A stretch of 40,105 bases of DNA from Mesorhizobium sp. GTDB taxonomy: Bacteria > Pseudomonadota > Alphaproteobacteria > Rhizobiales > Rhizobiaceae. This document shows positions 33,458-40,105 of this stretch, piece after piece. The DNA is taken from assembly GCF_005063415.1 (NCBI RefSeq), contig NZ_SUEG01000039.1, positions 1-40,105 of the forward strand, in the 5' to 3' direction. How positions within the stretch are numbered: the stretch's first letter is position 1; each line of letters opens with the position of its first letter. The notes below the pieces were generated by a model, which was not told the origin of the DNA, did no database searches, and saw only the letters and a program-made list of their open reading frames with translations. Made by a program: the position numbers and the translations under genes.

Positions 33458-33820
33458 TCACCAGGCATCGGGCTCGCGCACGAGGTGAATGATGTTGGCC
33501 GGGTTGGTGATCCAGCCGCCGCGAAAGCCTTCACCCAGTGCCTCGATGGCGTCGCAGCGCACGACGCCGGCCTTGGCGAGATGCTCCGCAGCGGCCGGAA
33601 AATCATCGGTGAACAGTTCCAGCCAGATCTCGGCCTGGCTCATCATCGGCGCCTCGTCGATCCACAGCCGATTGGGACCGAGTTCGAAGCCGACGGCCGG
33701 CGGCTTGGCCGTGAATGGCTTCAGGCCGACGACGTCGCGATAGAAGGCGATCGTCGCCTGGTATTGATGTGGCGGCACCTTCATGGCGATGTTGACGCCG
33801 CCGGTGATCTTCGCGGTCAT
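33458..33820 (-). CDS. VOC-family (glyoxalase-like) protein
   Basis: A 120-residue single-domain VOC protein. YQATIAFYRDVVGLKPFTA is the first beta-alpha-beta unit, and EIWLELFTDDFPAAAEHLAK with WITNPANIIHLVREPDA the second half. No certain metal-ligand set can be assigned. The function of such small VOC proteins ranges from antibiotic binding to isomerases, so none is assigned. 32 bases separate it from the next gene of the operon. Confidence 0.85.
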   Translation of the reverse strand: MTAKITGGVNIAMKVPPHQYQATIAFYRDVVGLKPFTAKPPAVGFELGPNRLWIDEAPMMSQAEIWLELFTDDFPAAAEHLAKAGVVRCDAIEALGEGFRGGWITNPANIIHLVREPDAW

Positions 33821-33875
33821 TTGCTGGCTCCATTGCCGTGTTCAGGTTCGATTGGCCGGTTCGGTCCAGAACCCG

Positions 33876-34268
33876 CTATGCCAAATTGATTTGCCAGGAG
33901 ACTCCGAACCTGTCGTTGAGCCATGCAAACCGGCGGCTGAAACCATAATTGTCCAGCGGCATCAGAAATTTGCCGTCCTTGGCCAGCGCCTCGACAATGC
34001 CGTTCAGCTCTGCCTCCGTGGAGCAATCCACATACAGCGAGACCGACGGCGTGAACGTGAAGGCATGGTGCACGGGGCTGTTGTAGACCATCACTTCCAG
34101 ACCGCTTATGGACACGCGCGCCAGCTTGACCGTTCCTTCCGGGCCGCCTTCGCCGGAGCCGTAACGTGTGACGTCAAGGACGCTGCTGTCGGGGATCGTC
34201 TCGCAATAGAAGGTCATTGCCTCTTCGGCCTTGCCCTCGAACATCAGAAATGGCGTCACTTGCTTCAT
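33876..34268 (-). CDS. VOC-family protein, PhnB/3-demethylubiquinone methyltransferase-like
   Basis: A 130-residue protein of the PhnB-like VOC group: QVTPFLMFEGKAEEAMTFYC at the N-terminus, SVSLYVDCSTEAELNGIVEA in the second half and the ending FAWLNDRFGVSWQINLA. The old family name (3-demethylubiquinone-9 3-methyltransferase) is misleading, since these are glyoxalase folds with no methyl transfer domain. The exact role is unknown. It starts 28 bases after the upstream SRPBCC gene. Confidence 0.88.
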   Translation of the reverse strand: MKQVTPFLMFEGKAEEAMTFYCETIPDSSVLDVTRYGSGEGGPEGTVKLARVSISGLEVMVYNSPVHHAFTFTPSVSLYVDCSTEAELNGIVEALAKDGKFLMPLDNYGFSRRFAWLNDRFGVSWQINLA

Positions 34269-34296
34269 CGCAGGCCTCCGTCATCTTGGTGGTTTT

Positions 34297-34779
34297 TCAG
34301 ATGTTGTTCTCGTTGGCCGGCTCGCCCTTCATCTCGCTGCGGTAATAGCCGTCGCGCAGATTGATGCCGTATTCGACATAGGCCTTCATGCAGGTCAGCA
34401 TCTGCGACCAGCCTTCGCAATTGAGGTAGGATTTCTTCAGGCCGACCGCGTCCTCGTGCCAGCCAGTCTCGGCGATGGTGACGAAGGTGCCGCCATCGTC
34501 GAGCGGTTCGAAATTCATCTCGATGCGGGTCTTGTAGGCTGGCTTGCCGTCGGCGTCGGTGGCATCCCAGCGCAGCACGATGCGGCTGTCTTTCTCCACC
34601 TTGTCGACCTCCACGGGAACCTTGCCCCACCAGATGACGGTGGCGCCCGCCACCAGCGGTGCGCTGTCGCCGCCGATCGTTGTGAAGTAGCCGCTAAGTT
34701 TCTTCGGATTGACGACCGCATCGAAGACTTCGGCGACAGGTTTGCTGATGCGGCCAGAAACCCTGAATCCAAGAGACAT
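34297..34779 (-). CDS. SRPBCC (AHSA1-like) domain protein
   Basis: A 160-residue SRPBCC protein: FRVSGRISKPVAEVFDAVVN, GATVIWWGKVPVEVDKVE, RIEMNFEPLDDGGTFVTIAE and CEGWSQMLTCMKAYVEYGIN. It is clearly different from the SRPBCC protein at 32958, so the pair is not a recent duplication. The start ATG 34779 has GGAGGAG about nine bases upstream; GTG 34785 would be too near that site. It is the first gene of the leftward operon and faces the ArsR gene across about 50 bases with a palindromic operator. ArsR-SRPBCC pairs are common in soil bacteria. Confidence 0.88.
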   Translation of the reverse strand: MSLGFRVSGRISKPVAEVFDAVVNPKKLSGYFTTIGGDSAPLVAGATVIWWGKVPVEVDKVEKDSRIVLRWDATDADGKPAYKTRIEMNFEPLDDGGTFVTIAETGWHEDAVGLKKSYLNCEGWSQMLTCMKAYVEYGINLRDGYYRSEMKGEPANENNI

Positions 34780-34811
34780 ATCCACAGCTCCTCCTTGAAT
34801 GGCTCAATGAT

Positions 34812-34831
34812 ATGTTATAGAAATATAACAT
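34812..34831. promoter_or_regulatory. ArsR-type operator overlapping the regulator start codon
   Basis: ATGTTATA (34812-34819), GAAA, TATAACAT (34824-34831) is a perfect inverted repeat. The last two bases are the A and T of the ArsR start codon at 34830. The AT-rich repeat also could supply -10 elements in both directions. Binding here would block both the arsR gene and the leftward operon. Confidence 0.75.
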
Positions 34832-35153
34832 GTCAAGCCAATCACGAGACGACAATGTTTTCAAGGCGCTGGCGCATCGGCGCCGGCGTGCGTTGCTGGA
34901 CCGGCTGAAGGATGCGCCGCAGACCACCGGCATGTTGTGCGATGCCTTCCCCGACATGGACCGCTGTACGGTCATGCTGCATCTGAAGGTGCTGGAGGAG
35001 GCCGACCTGGTCGTGGCGCGGCGCGAGGGCCGCGAACGCTGGAACCATCTCAACGCGCTGCCGATCAAGCACATCCACGACCGCTGGATCAGCCAATATG
35101 CCACGCACGCGATCAGCATCCTCGACCGGCTGAAGTCCGACCTGGAGGAATGA
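34830..35153 (+). CDS. ArsR-family winged-helix regulator
   Basis: A 107-residue regulator. DNVFKALAHRRRRALLDRLK is the N-terminal helix pair, MDRCTVMLHLKVLEEADLVV the recognition helix and turn, and RREGRERWNHLNALPIKHIH the wing. The CVC metal motif of arsenic sensors is absent, as usual for members paired with SRPBCC genes. No Shine-Dalgarno sequence precedes the ATG; the operator takes that place, so the mRNA may be leaderless or start very near. Autoregulation together with the divergent operon is inferred. Confidence 0.9.
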   Translation: MSSQSRDDNVFKALAHRRRRALLDRLKDAPQTTGMLCDAFPDMDRCTVMLHLKVLEEADLVVARREGRERWNHLNALPIKHIHDRWISQYATHAISILDRLKSDLEE

Positions 35154-35388
35154 ATGGCCGCAGAAGCCTGCCACTTTCGGGTCTTGAGACACTTGCGTGT
35201 CCGACGCAATGGCGCGGCTGGACGAATTGAGCCGATTTATCTATAAGCCGGCCATTCCGACAGAGAGCGCCGTCCGTCCGTCAGGGACGCAGCAGGACGT
35301 TCTGAAATTTTGAATTCGAGCATTTTGCAAGATGCCGGGTGGTTCACCGGGCGGCAGATGCTCTAGCCGAGAAGACGACAGGGGTGCC

Positions 35389-36138
35389 ATGGCTGGCCAT
35401 TCACAGTTCAAGAACATCATGCATCGCAAGGGCCGCCAAGATGCGGTGCGATCGAAAATGTTTTCCAAGCTGGCGCGCGAAATCACCGTCGCCGCCAAGA
35501 GCGGTACGCCCGATCCATCGATGAATCCGCGCCTGCGCCTCGCGGTGCAGAACGCCAAGGCGGTATCGATGCCGAAGGACAATATCCAGCGCGCCATCAA
35601 CAAGGCGTCGATGGGCGATGCCGAGACCTACGAAGCCGTGCGCTACGAAGGCTACGGGCCGGGCGGCGTCGCGCTGATCGTCGAGGCGCTGACCGATAAC
35701 CGCAACCGCTCGGCGTCGAATGTGCGCGCCGCCTTCACCAAGGCCGGCGGAGCGATGGGCGAGACCGGCTCGGTTTCGTTCATGTGGGACCGCGTCGGCG
35801 AGATCTACTATCCGGCATCGGCCGGCAGCGCCGAGAAGGTGATGGACGCAGCGATCGAGGCCGGCGCTGACGATGTCCAGTCGGACGAGGAAGGCCACAC
35901 GATCTACTGCGCCTTCGAGAATCTCGGCGAAGTGTCAAAGGCGCTGGAAGGCGCGCTCGGCGAGGCTGAATCGGTGAAGCCGATCTGGAAGCCGCAGACC
36001 AATATCGCGGTCGACGAGGAGCGGGCACAATCGCTGATGAAGCTGGTCGCGACGCTCGAGGACGACGACGACGTGCAGAGCGTCTACGCCAATTTCGAGG
36101 TCGACGAGGAGACCTTGGCGAAGCTCAGCGCGGCATGA
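35389..36138 (+). CDS. YebC/PmpR family DNA-binding protein
   Basis: A 249-residue protein with the standard start [47 protein letters not shown] and [22 protein letters not shown]-type core (split here), then [18 protein letters not shown] at the C-terminus. YebC proteins were long annotated as transcription regulators; recent work links them to relief of ribosome stalling on proline-rich sequence. The start ATG 35389 is fixed by the conserved N-terminus. 235 bases of non-coding sequence precede it. It overlaps the next gene by four bases (ATGA). Confidence 0.95.
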   Translation: MAGHSQFKNIMHRKGRQDAVRSKMFSKLAREITVAAKSGTPDPSMNPRLRLAVQNAKAVSMPKDNIQRAINKASMGDAETYEAVRYEGYGPGGVALIVEALTDNRNRSASNVRAAFTKAGGAMGETGSVSFMWDRVGEIYYPASAGSAEKVMDAAIEAGADDVQSDEEGHTIYCAFENLGEVSKALEGALGEAESVKPIWKPQTNIAVDEERAQSLMKLVATLEDDDDVQSVYANFEVDEETLAKLSAA

Positions 36139-36446
36139 CCCAACACGCGCTGCCCACCGTCCGCATCACCTATTGCACCCAGTGCCAGTGGCTGCTCAGG
36201 GTTGGCTGGATGGCGCAGGAGCTGTTGTTCACCTTCGGTACCGATCTGGGCGAAGTGACGCTGGTGCCCGGCACCGGCGGCATCTTCACCATTTCCTGCA
36301 ATGACACGCTGGTCTGGGACCGCAAGCGTGATGGCGGTTTTCCCGACGCTGCAAAGCTCAAGCAACTGGTTCGCGACGTCATCGATCCGGATCGCGATCT
36401 CGGCCATGCCGATCGCAAGGGCCATAAGTCAAAAGACCCTGCCTGA
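36135..36446 (+). CDS. SelT/SelW/SelH-family CxxC protein
   Basis: A 103-residue thioredoxin-like protein. The redox motif CTQC lies at about residues 14-17 in [20 protein letters not shown], and [22 protein letters not shown]-type sequence closes the fold (split here). In animals the related proteins have selenocysteine; here both are cysteines. The function in bacteria is not settled, probably redox. ATGA overlap with the yebC stop shows translational coupling. A charged tail ([13 protein letters not shown]) ends it. Confidence 0.9.
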   Translation: MTQHALPTVRITYCTQCQWLLRVGWMAQELLFTFGTDLGEVTLVPGTGGIFTISCNDTLVWDRKRDGGFPDAAKLKQLVRDVIDPDRDLGHADRKGHKSKDPA

Positions 36447-36471
36447 AGGCCTTTACACGTCCGTCCTGCAT

Positions 36472-36951
36472 TCACCGCCATGCGAAGATGAAGCAGCCCA
36501 GCGCCACGATGGCGGTGATGGTGCGGACATGGTTCCACATCACCCAAAGCCTGAGATACGTGGCCCATACCGCGGCGCCGTTGGCGCTTGCCGGATCGAC
36601 TGCAGCCAGGGCGTTGTTGAGGGGCACGTTGAATATCATCGTCATGATCGGGTTGCCGACGAGGTAGATCAGGGCGCCGGCGAGGAGCCAGAATGCACCC
36701 GGTTGGCTCCAGCCGATAAGAGCGCCGGCGGCAAGGACAAGACAGACTAGCCCGGTGCCGAAAAGCGCGGTCATGAATGCCGGCGTAATCACGGTGATGT
36801 TGATCGAATTCATGGCGGCGATGCCGCCTCCGGCAGGCAAGCGGGCGAGCGCCGGCATGATAAAGTTGGAGAAGGCGAAGAAAACGCCGCCGACAACGCC
36901 TGAGCCAATAGCAGCGACGAAGGTGAGGGTGGGAAGCAGTTTCATGATCAT
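36472..36951 (-). CDS. DUF1772 (anthrone oxygenase-like) membrane protein
   Basis: A 159-residue protein with four hydrophobic segments (near residues 5-28, 55-80, 83-105 and 138-156). FAFSNFIMPALARLPAGGGI, AMNSINITVITPAFMTALF and NVPLNNALAAVDP are typical of DUF1772, whose fungal members include anthrone oxygenases. ATG 36951 or ATG 36945 may be the start. It begins one base after the NmrA stop, so both are one transcript, with likely shared use. Confidence 0.88.
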   Translation of the reverse strand: MIMKLLPTLTFVAAIGSGVVGGVFFAFSNFIMPALARLPAGGGIAAMNSINITVITPAFMTALFGTGLVCLVLAAGALIGWSQPGAFWLLAGALIYLVGNPIMTMIFNVPLNNALAAVDPASANGAAVWATYLRLWVMWNHVRTITAIVALGCFIFAWR

Positions 36952-36952
36952 G

Positions 36953-37786
36953 TCAGTTGATCCAGATGCCCGTGGCGGCGGTTTCGGTTGCGTAGGCGGA
37001 AAAGTCTCTTGGGGCGCGGCCGAGCACGCGCTGGACGCCGTCGGTCAGCGACTCGTTGCGGCCGTCGAGCACTTCGGTGAACAGCTCGTTAAGCAGCCAG
37101 GCGAACTCGGCAGGCAACTCGTGCTCGGCTGTGGCGGCGGTGAACTCGGCATGTGAAATCCGCTTGAAACGAATGTCGCGGCCGGCGGCCCTGCCGATCT
37201 CGGCGACCGCGTCGGCGAAGCTCAGCAGCCGCGGCCCGGTCAGCTCGTAAAGCTGGCCGGTATGGCCTTGTCGGGTAAGCACCGCAGCCGCGGCATCGGC
37301 GATGTCGTCGGCATCGACGAATGGCTCACCGACATTGCCCACCGGCAATGCCACCTCACCCTCGCGCAGGGAATCCACGAGAAAGCCTTCACTGAAGTTC
37401 TGGGAAAACCAGGCGCAGCGCAGGATCGTCCAATCGGCGCCTGAAGCTTTGAGCATCTCTTCGGCGCGCTGTGCTTCCGTTTCGCCGCGCCCCGACAGCA
37501 GTACCAGCCGGCGCACACCACACTCCACGGCAAGACGAGAGAAGGCGCCGACCGTGTCGGCCGCGCCGGGCACCGCAAGATCAGGATAGTAGCTGATGTA
37601 GACGGCGCCGACACCATCAAGCGCGGGTTCCCAGCTCGTGTTATTTTCCCAGTTGAAGGGCGGCGTACCCGAGCGCGAGCCGATCTGTACCGGCAGGCCC
37701 CGCGCCGTCAGCCGCTCGGCGAGACGGCGGCCGGTCTTGCCGGTGCCCCCGAGGATCAAAGTTGGTTTCGTTGCAGTAGGGTTCAT
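36953..37786 (-). CDS. NmrA/SDR-type NAD(P)-binding protein
   Basis: A 277-residue atypical short-chain dehydrogenase. The dinucleotide motif is LILGGTGKTGRRLAERLTAR at residues 9-28; RRLVLLSGRGETEAQR and WTILRCAWFSQNFSEGFL follow. The catalytic YxxxK is not evident, as in NmrA-type members that sense or use NAD(P) without classic reduction. Start ATG 37786 has TGAGGAAAA upstream. It is divergent from tetR with a palindromic operator between, and coupled with the DUF1772 gene. Such NmrA-DUF1772-TetR sets resemble oxidative or xenobiotic stress modules; the substrate is unknown. Confidence 0.9.
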   Translation of the reverse strand: MNPTATKPTLILGGTGKTGRRLAERLTARGLPVQIGSRSGTPPFNWENNTSWEPALDGVGAVYISYYPDLAVPGAADTVGAFSRLAVECGVRRLVLLSGRGETEAQRAEEMLKASGADWTILRCAWFSQNFSEGFLVDSLREGEVALPVGNVGEPFVDADDIADAAAAVLTRQGHTGQLYELTGPRLLSFADAVAEIGRAAGRDIRFKRISHAEFTAATAEHELPAEFAWLLNELFTEVLDGRNESLTDGVQRVLGRAPRDFSAYATETAATGIWIN

Positions 37787-37805
37787 GTCGATTTTCCTCA
37801 GTTTA

Positions 37806-37830
37806 CAAATGTGAGTAATCCTCACATTTG
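37806..37830. promoter_or_regulatory. TetR-type operator
   Basis: CAAATGTGAG, spacer TAATC, CTCACATTTG: two perfect ten-base arms in the 112-base gap between nmrA and tetR. The length and position suit a TetR dimer that controls both directions. It lies 20 bases before the nmrA ATG. A weaker inverted pair, GCAAAA at 37830 and TTTTGC at 37853, follows. Confidence 0.8.
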
Positions 37831-37898
37831 CAAAACGTGATAAACCCTCGTATTTTGCGAGTCAAGCCAATTTGTTGATTGTTCGTCTGGAGACAGTG

Positions 37899-38540
37899 AT
37901 GGAAGGCTCTGCCGTATCGGGTTCACAGGACGGCCAGATCGCATCGCCGCGCCGGGCACCGAGCCAGCAGCGCAGCCGCGAGCGGGTCGAGCGGATGTTG
38001 GCCGCCGCCTCGGCGCTGATCGCCGAGCAAGGCAGCGACGCCATGCGCATGGGCGAGGTTGCAGAGAGGGCCGGCGTGTCGATCGGCTCGCTCTACCAGT
38101 TCTTCCCGGACAAGCGAGCGATCATCTGGGCGCTGGCCGAACGCTACACTACCGAAAGCCAAGCCTGCATTGCGGCAGCGCTAGCCGGGGTCAATGACGC
38201 CGAAGATCTGCGCCGGGCATTTTCGGAACTGGTGGATATCTACTACGGAATGTTCCTGGCGGAGCCGGTGATGCGCGACATCTGGTCGGGCACGCAGGCC
38301 GACAAGGCGTTGCGCGAACTTGAGCTCGCCGACAGCCGGGCCAACGCCGAATTCCTCACTGCGGTGCTGAAGCGGTTGCGGCCGTCCGCCGATCCGGAAG
38401 CGCTGGAAACGACGGCATTTCTCATCTGGCAGATGGGCGAGGCCGCAATGCGGCTGGCGATCTCGGTCGGGCGGCAAGAAGGCGACAGGCTGGTTGCCGC
38501 CTACAAGCGGATGGCCCTGCGGGAGCTGCTCGATCGGTAG
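37899..38540 (+). CDS. TetR-family transcriptional regulator
   Basis: A 213-residue regulator. RERVERMLAAASALIAEQGS and MGEVAERAGVSIGSLYQFFP form the DNA-binding helices; DKRAIIWALAERY follows, and the C-terminal part is the ligand domain. The start at ATG 37899 has GGAGA six bases upstream; a TTG at 37872 is less likely. It is divergent from nmrA-DUF1772 and should repress them. The ligand is unknown. Confidence 0.92.
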   Translation: MEGSAVSGSQDGQIASPRRAPSQQRSRERVERMLAAASALIAEQGSDAMRMGEVAERAGVSIGSLYQFFPDKRAIIWALAERYTTESQACIAAALAGVNDAEDLRRAFSELVDIYYGMFLAEPVMRDIWSGTQADKALRELELADSRANAEFLTAVLKRLRPSADPEALETTAFLIWQMGEAAMRLAISVGRQEGDRLVAAYKRMALRELLDR

Positions 38541-38560
38541 GACCGCACCTAGGCAACAAA

Positions 38561-38583
38561 AAACCCGCCACGAAGGCGGGTTT
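38561..38583. terminator. Bidirectional terminator between tetR and rpmE
   Basis: AAACCCGCC, loop ACGAA, GGCGGGTTT, with an A run on the left and a T run on the right, lies 20 bases after the tetR stop and 22 bases after the rpmE stop on the other strand. It fits both genes. Confidence 0.88.
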
Positions 38584-38605
38584 CTCGATCAGCAAACGCC
38601 AGTGC

Positions 38606-38827
38606 TTAAAGGCCGAAACCTTCGAAGCGCTTCTTGAACTTCGACAGGCGGCCACCGCGGTCGAGCAGGGTCTGCTGGCCGCCGGTCCAGGCCGGGTGGG
38701 TGGTCGGGTCGATATCGAGGTTCATCGTATCGCCTTCCTTGCCCCAGGTCGAACGGGTCATGTATTCGGTGCCGTCGGTCATGACGACCTTGATGGTGTG
38801 GTAGTCGGGATGGATATCGGTCTTCAT
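38606..38827 (-). CDS. rpmE: 50S ribosomal protein L31
   Basis: A 73-residue protein starting [20 protein letters not shown], with [20 protein letters not shown] and [11 protein letters not shown]. The zinc-binding CxxC pairs of some L31 proteins are missing, so this is a zinc-free (C-minus) form, as is common in alphaproteobacteria. The ORF ends at the bidirectional terminator. It is divergent from the ABC exporter, with about 200 bases between the starts that must hold both promoters. Confidence 0.96.
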   Translation of the reverse strand: MKTDIHPDYHTIKVVMTDGTEYMTRSTWGKEGDTMNLDIDPTTHPAWTGGQQTLLDRGGRLSKFKKRFEGFGL

Positions 38828-39031
38828 GGGTCTGTTCCTGGCTTGCCGGGTGCTGCCGACGGGCTGAAGCCTGCGTCGATGCGCCCCTTTTTAAAACTCG
38901 AAGCCGCAGCTATTGAGGAGCCACGGCTTCTAAAACGGTCGGCGAGCCTATACATCAGCCGGAATTGAATCACAAGGCCGCGGCGAGCGCATATTGATGG
39001 CGCAAACCTCAAAGGGCCAAAGGAAACGGTC

Positions 39032-40105
39032 ATGGCGAACATAAGCGGCGATGCAGACGAGCGCAGGCGCTCGCTGAGGCCGCTGCAGGGCCTGTTTCCC
39101 TATATCATGCATTACCGCAAAATGGTCATCGGCGCGATCATCTCGCTGGCCGTCGCGGCGGCGACGACGCTGGCGCTGCCGCTGGCCGTACGGCGGATGA
39201 TCGATCACGGCTTTTCCGCTTCCGATTCCAGCTTCATTGCCGAATATTTCGCCATGCTGGTGGTGATGGCCGCCGTGCTGGCGGCGGCGTCGGCCAGCCG
39301 CTATTATTTCGTCATCACGCTCGGCGAGCGCGTCGTTGCCGATATCCGCCGCGATGTCTTTGCCCACGTCACCACGCTGTCGCCCTCCTTCTTCGACACG
39401 GCCCAGTCTGGCGAGATCGTCTCGCGGCTCGCCGCCGACACGACACAGGTCAAATCGGCCGTCGGCGGTACCGCCTCGGTGGCTTTGCGCAACGTCATCC
39501 TCGGCCTCGGCGCCGTGGCGATGATGGTCTTCACCAGCCCAAAACTGTCCGGTCTGGTCATCGCGGCCATTCCGCTAATCGTGCTGCCGCTGGTCGCCTT
39601 CGGCCGCTCGGTGCGGCGCAAGTCACGGCTGGCGCAGGATACACTGGCCAATGCCACCGCCTATGCCAGCGAGCAGATCGGCGCGGTGCGCACCCTGCAG
39701 GCCTTCACCAACGAGAAGCTTGTAACCGGGTATTTTTCATCCGCCGTGGAAGCAGCGTTCGAAGCGGCGCGGGCCTCGATCTTTGCCCGCTCCTTTCTCA
39801 CTTTCTTCGCCATCTTCATGATCTTTTCCTCAGTCGTGGCGGTGCTGTGGTTCGGCTCGCGCGACGTGCTCGACGGCACGCTGTCGCCCGGCACGCTTGG
39901 CCAATTCCTGCTCTATTCGGTGTTCGCTGCCGGCGCGCTCGGCGCCCTGTCGGAAGTCTGGGGCGAACTGTCCCAGGCAGCGGGCGCCGCCGAACGGCTG
40001 ACCGAGATCCTGGCCGAGAAACCCGCGATCCAGGCGCCCGTCGATCCGAAGCCGCTGCCGGCAAAGGCGAGAGGCGCGATCAGCTTCGACGATGTTTCCT
40101 TCTCC
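39032..40105 (+). CDS. MsbA-like ABC exporter, membrane domain (3' end cut by the window)
   Basis: 358 codons are open to the last base. After a short charged start (MANISGDADERRRSLRPLQG) come the six transmembrane helices of a type IV (type I exporter) ABC transporter, with LPLAVRRMIDHGFS, GERVVADIRRDVFAHVTTLS and PSFFDTAQSGEIVSRLAADT as the first coupling-helix region, and ASEQIGAVRTLQAFTNEKL as the second. The ATP-binding domain begins at ISFDDVSFS and continues outside the window. Members of this group in rhizobia are listed as lipid/multidrug exporters; the substrate cannot be told. AAAGGAAACGGTC precedes the ATG. Confidence 0.92.
   Translation, partial: MANISGDADERRRSLRPLQGLFPYIMHYRKMVIGAIISLAVAAATTLALPLAVRRMIDHGFSASDSSFIAEYFAMLVVMAAVLAAASASRYYFVITLGERVVADIRRDVFAHVTTLSPSFFDTAQSGEIVSRLAADTTQVKSAVGGTASVALRNVILGLGAVAMMVFTSPKLSGLVIAAIPLIVLPLVAFGRSVRRKSRLAQDTLANATAYASEQIGAVRTLQAFTNEKLVTGYFSSAVEAAFEAARASIFARSFLTFFAIFMIFSSVVAVLWFGSRDVLDGTLSPGTLGQFLLYSVFAAGALGALSEVWGELSQAAGAAERLTEILAEKPAIQAPVDPKPLPAKARGAISFDDVSFS

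Noticed and set aside
35154..35388. A small gene or promoter before yebC
   Set aside because: No frame with a ribosome site and protein-like content; TATAAG near 35240 has no suitably spaced -35 box.
1..40105. CRISPR arrays, tRNA genes, insertion sequences, attachment sites, phage genes
   Set aside because: Looked for by repeat spacing, cloverleaf-like ends, transposase or integrase motifs; none seen. The only clear repeats are the two palindromic elements and the mmsA tail.

Overview
The window looks like chromosomal core of a high-GC alphaproteobacterium of the order Rhizobiales, most likely Mesorhizobium or a close relative. The reasons are the gene order envC-ctpA-divergent polysaccharide deacetylase-rppH, a GapR (DUF2312) gene, a DUF6867-type gene inside a liv transporter operon, a 1152-residue pyruvate carboxylase, 6S RNA just upstream of 5-formyltetrahydrofolate cyclo-ligase, and two copies of a palindromic intergenic element of the rhizobial mosaic type. 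This assignment is inference from gene content. There is no phage, integrase, transposase, CRISPR array, tRNA or rRNA gene that I can see.

Layout. 1-4.0 kb: cell-envelope and RNA-turnover genes (EnvC-like amidase activator, CtpA protease, YibQ-like deacetylase, RppH). 4.0-6.6 kb: alanine racemase followed by a D-amino-acid dehydrogenase, a pair suited to alanine catabolism. 6.6-9.5 kb: a LysR regulator divergent from methylmalonate-semialdehyde dehydrogenase (mmsA), whose 3' tail is present a second time just downstream. 9.6-11.2 kb: a small secreted protein, a frameshifted paralogue of it, and a frameshifted GntR/FCD regulator. 11.3-14.6 kb: three intact genes (DapA-family deaminase, FAD amino-acid dehydrogenase, proline-racemase-family epimerase) that fit trans-4-hydroxy-L-proline breakdown. 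14.9-20.9 kb: a complete branched-chain-amino-acid-type ABC importer (HMGF, DUF6867-like protein, binding protein). 21.2-24.6 kb: pyruvate carboxylase. 24.8-25.9 kb: GapR and two small unknowns. 25.9-29.9 kb, leftward: MsrB, and a tight MoxR-GNAT-VWA-MBL series. 30.0-32.7 kb: 6S RNA, 5-FCL, YmdB-like phosphoesterase, TerC. 32.8-35.2 kb: repeat copy B and a leftward set of two SRPBCC and two VOC proteins controlled by a divergent ArsR. 35.4-36.4 kb: YebC and a SelW/T-like CxxC protein. 36.5-38.5 kb: an NmrA-DUF1772 pair divergent from a TetR regulator. 38.6-40.1 kb: ribosomal protein L31 and the first part of an MsbA-like ABC exporter.

How the parts fit. Several blocks feed central carbon: alanine to pyruvate (alr-dadA), valine-type degradation to propionyl-CoA (mmsA), hydroxyproline towards 2-oxoglutarate, and pyruvate to oxaloacetate (pyc), next to an amino-acid importer. 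Three regulator/target pairs carry visible palindromic operators: GntR at 11240-11317, ArsR at 34812-34831, TetR at 37806-37830. The most unusual points are three separate single-base frameshifts between about 10.25 and 10.97 kb, which break both a secreted-protein gene and the hydroxyproline regulator; the second mmsA tail with only synonymous differences; a hairpin that would hide a Shine-Dalgarno sequence; a histone-H1-like tail on LivG; and the MoxR-VWA operon that carries a zinc-ribbon, motif-degenerate metallo-beta-lactamase protein. I found no clearly new biological system; the MoxR-GNAT-VWA-MBL operon is the best candidate for an uncharacterised function.
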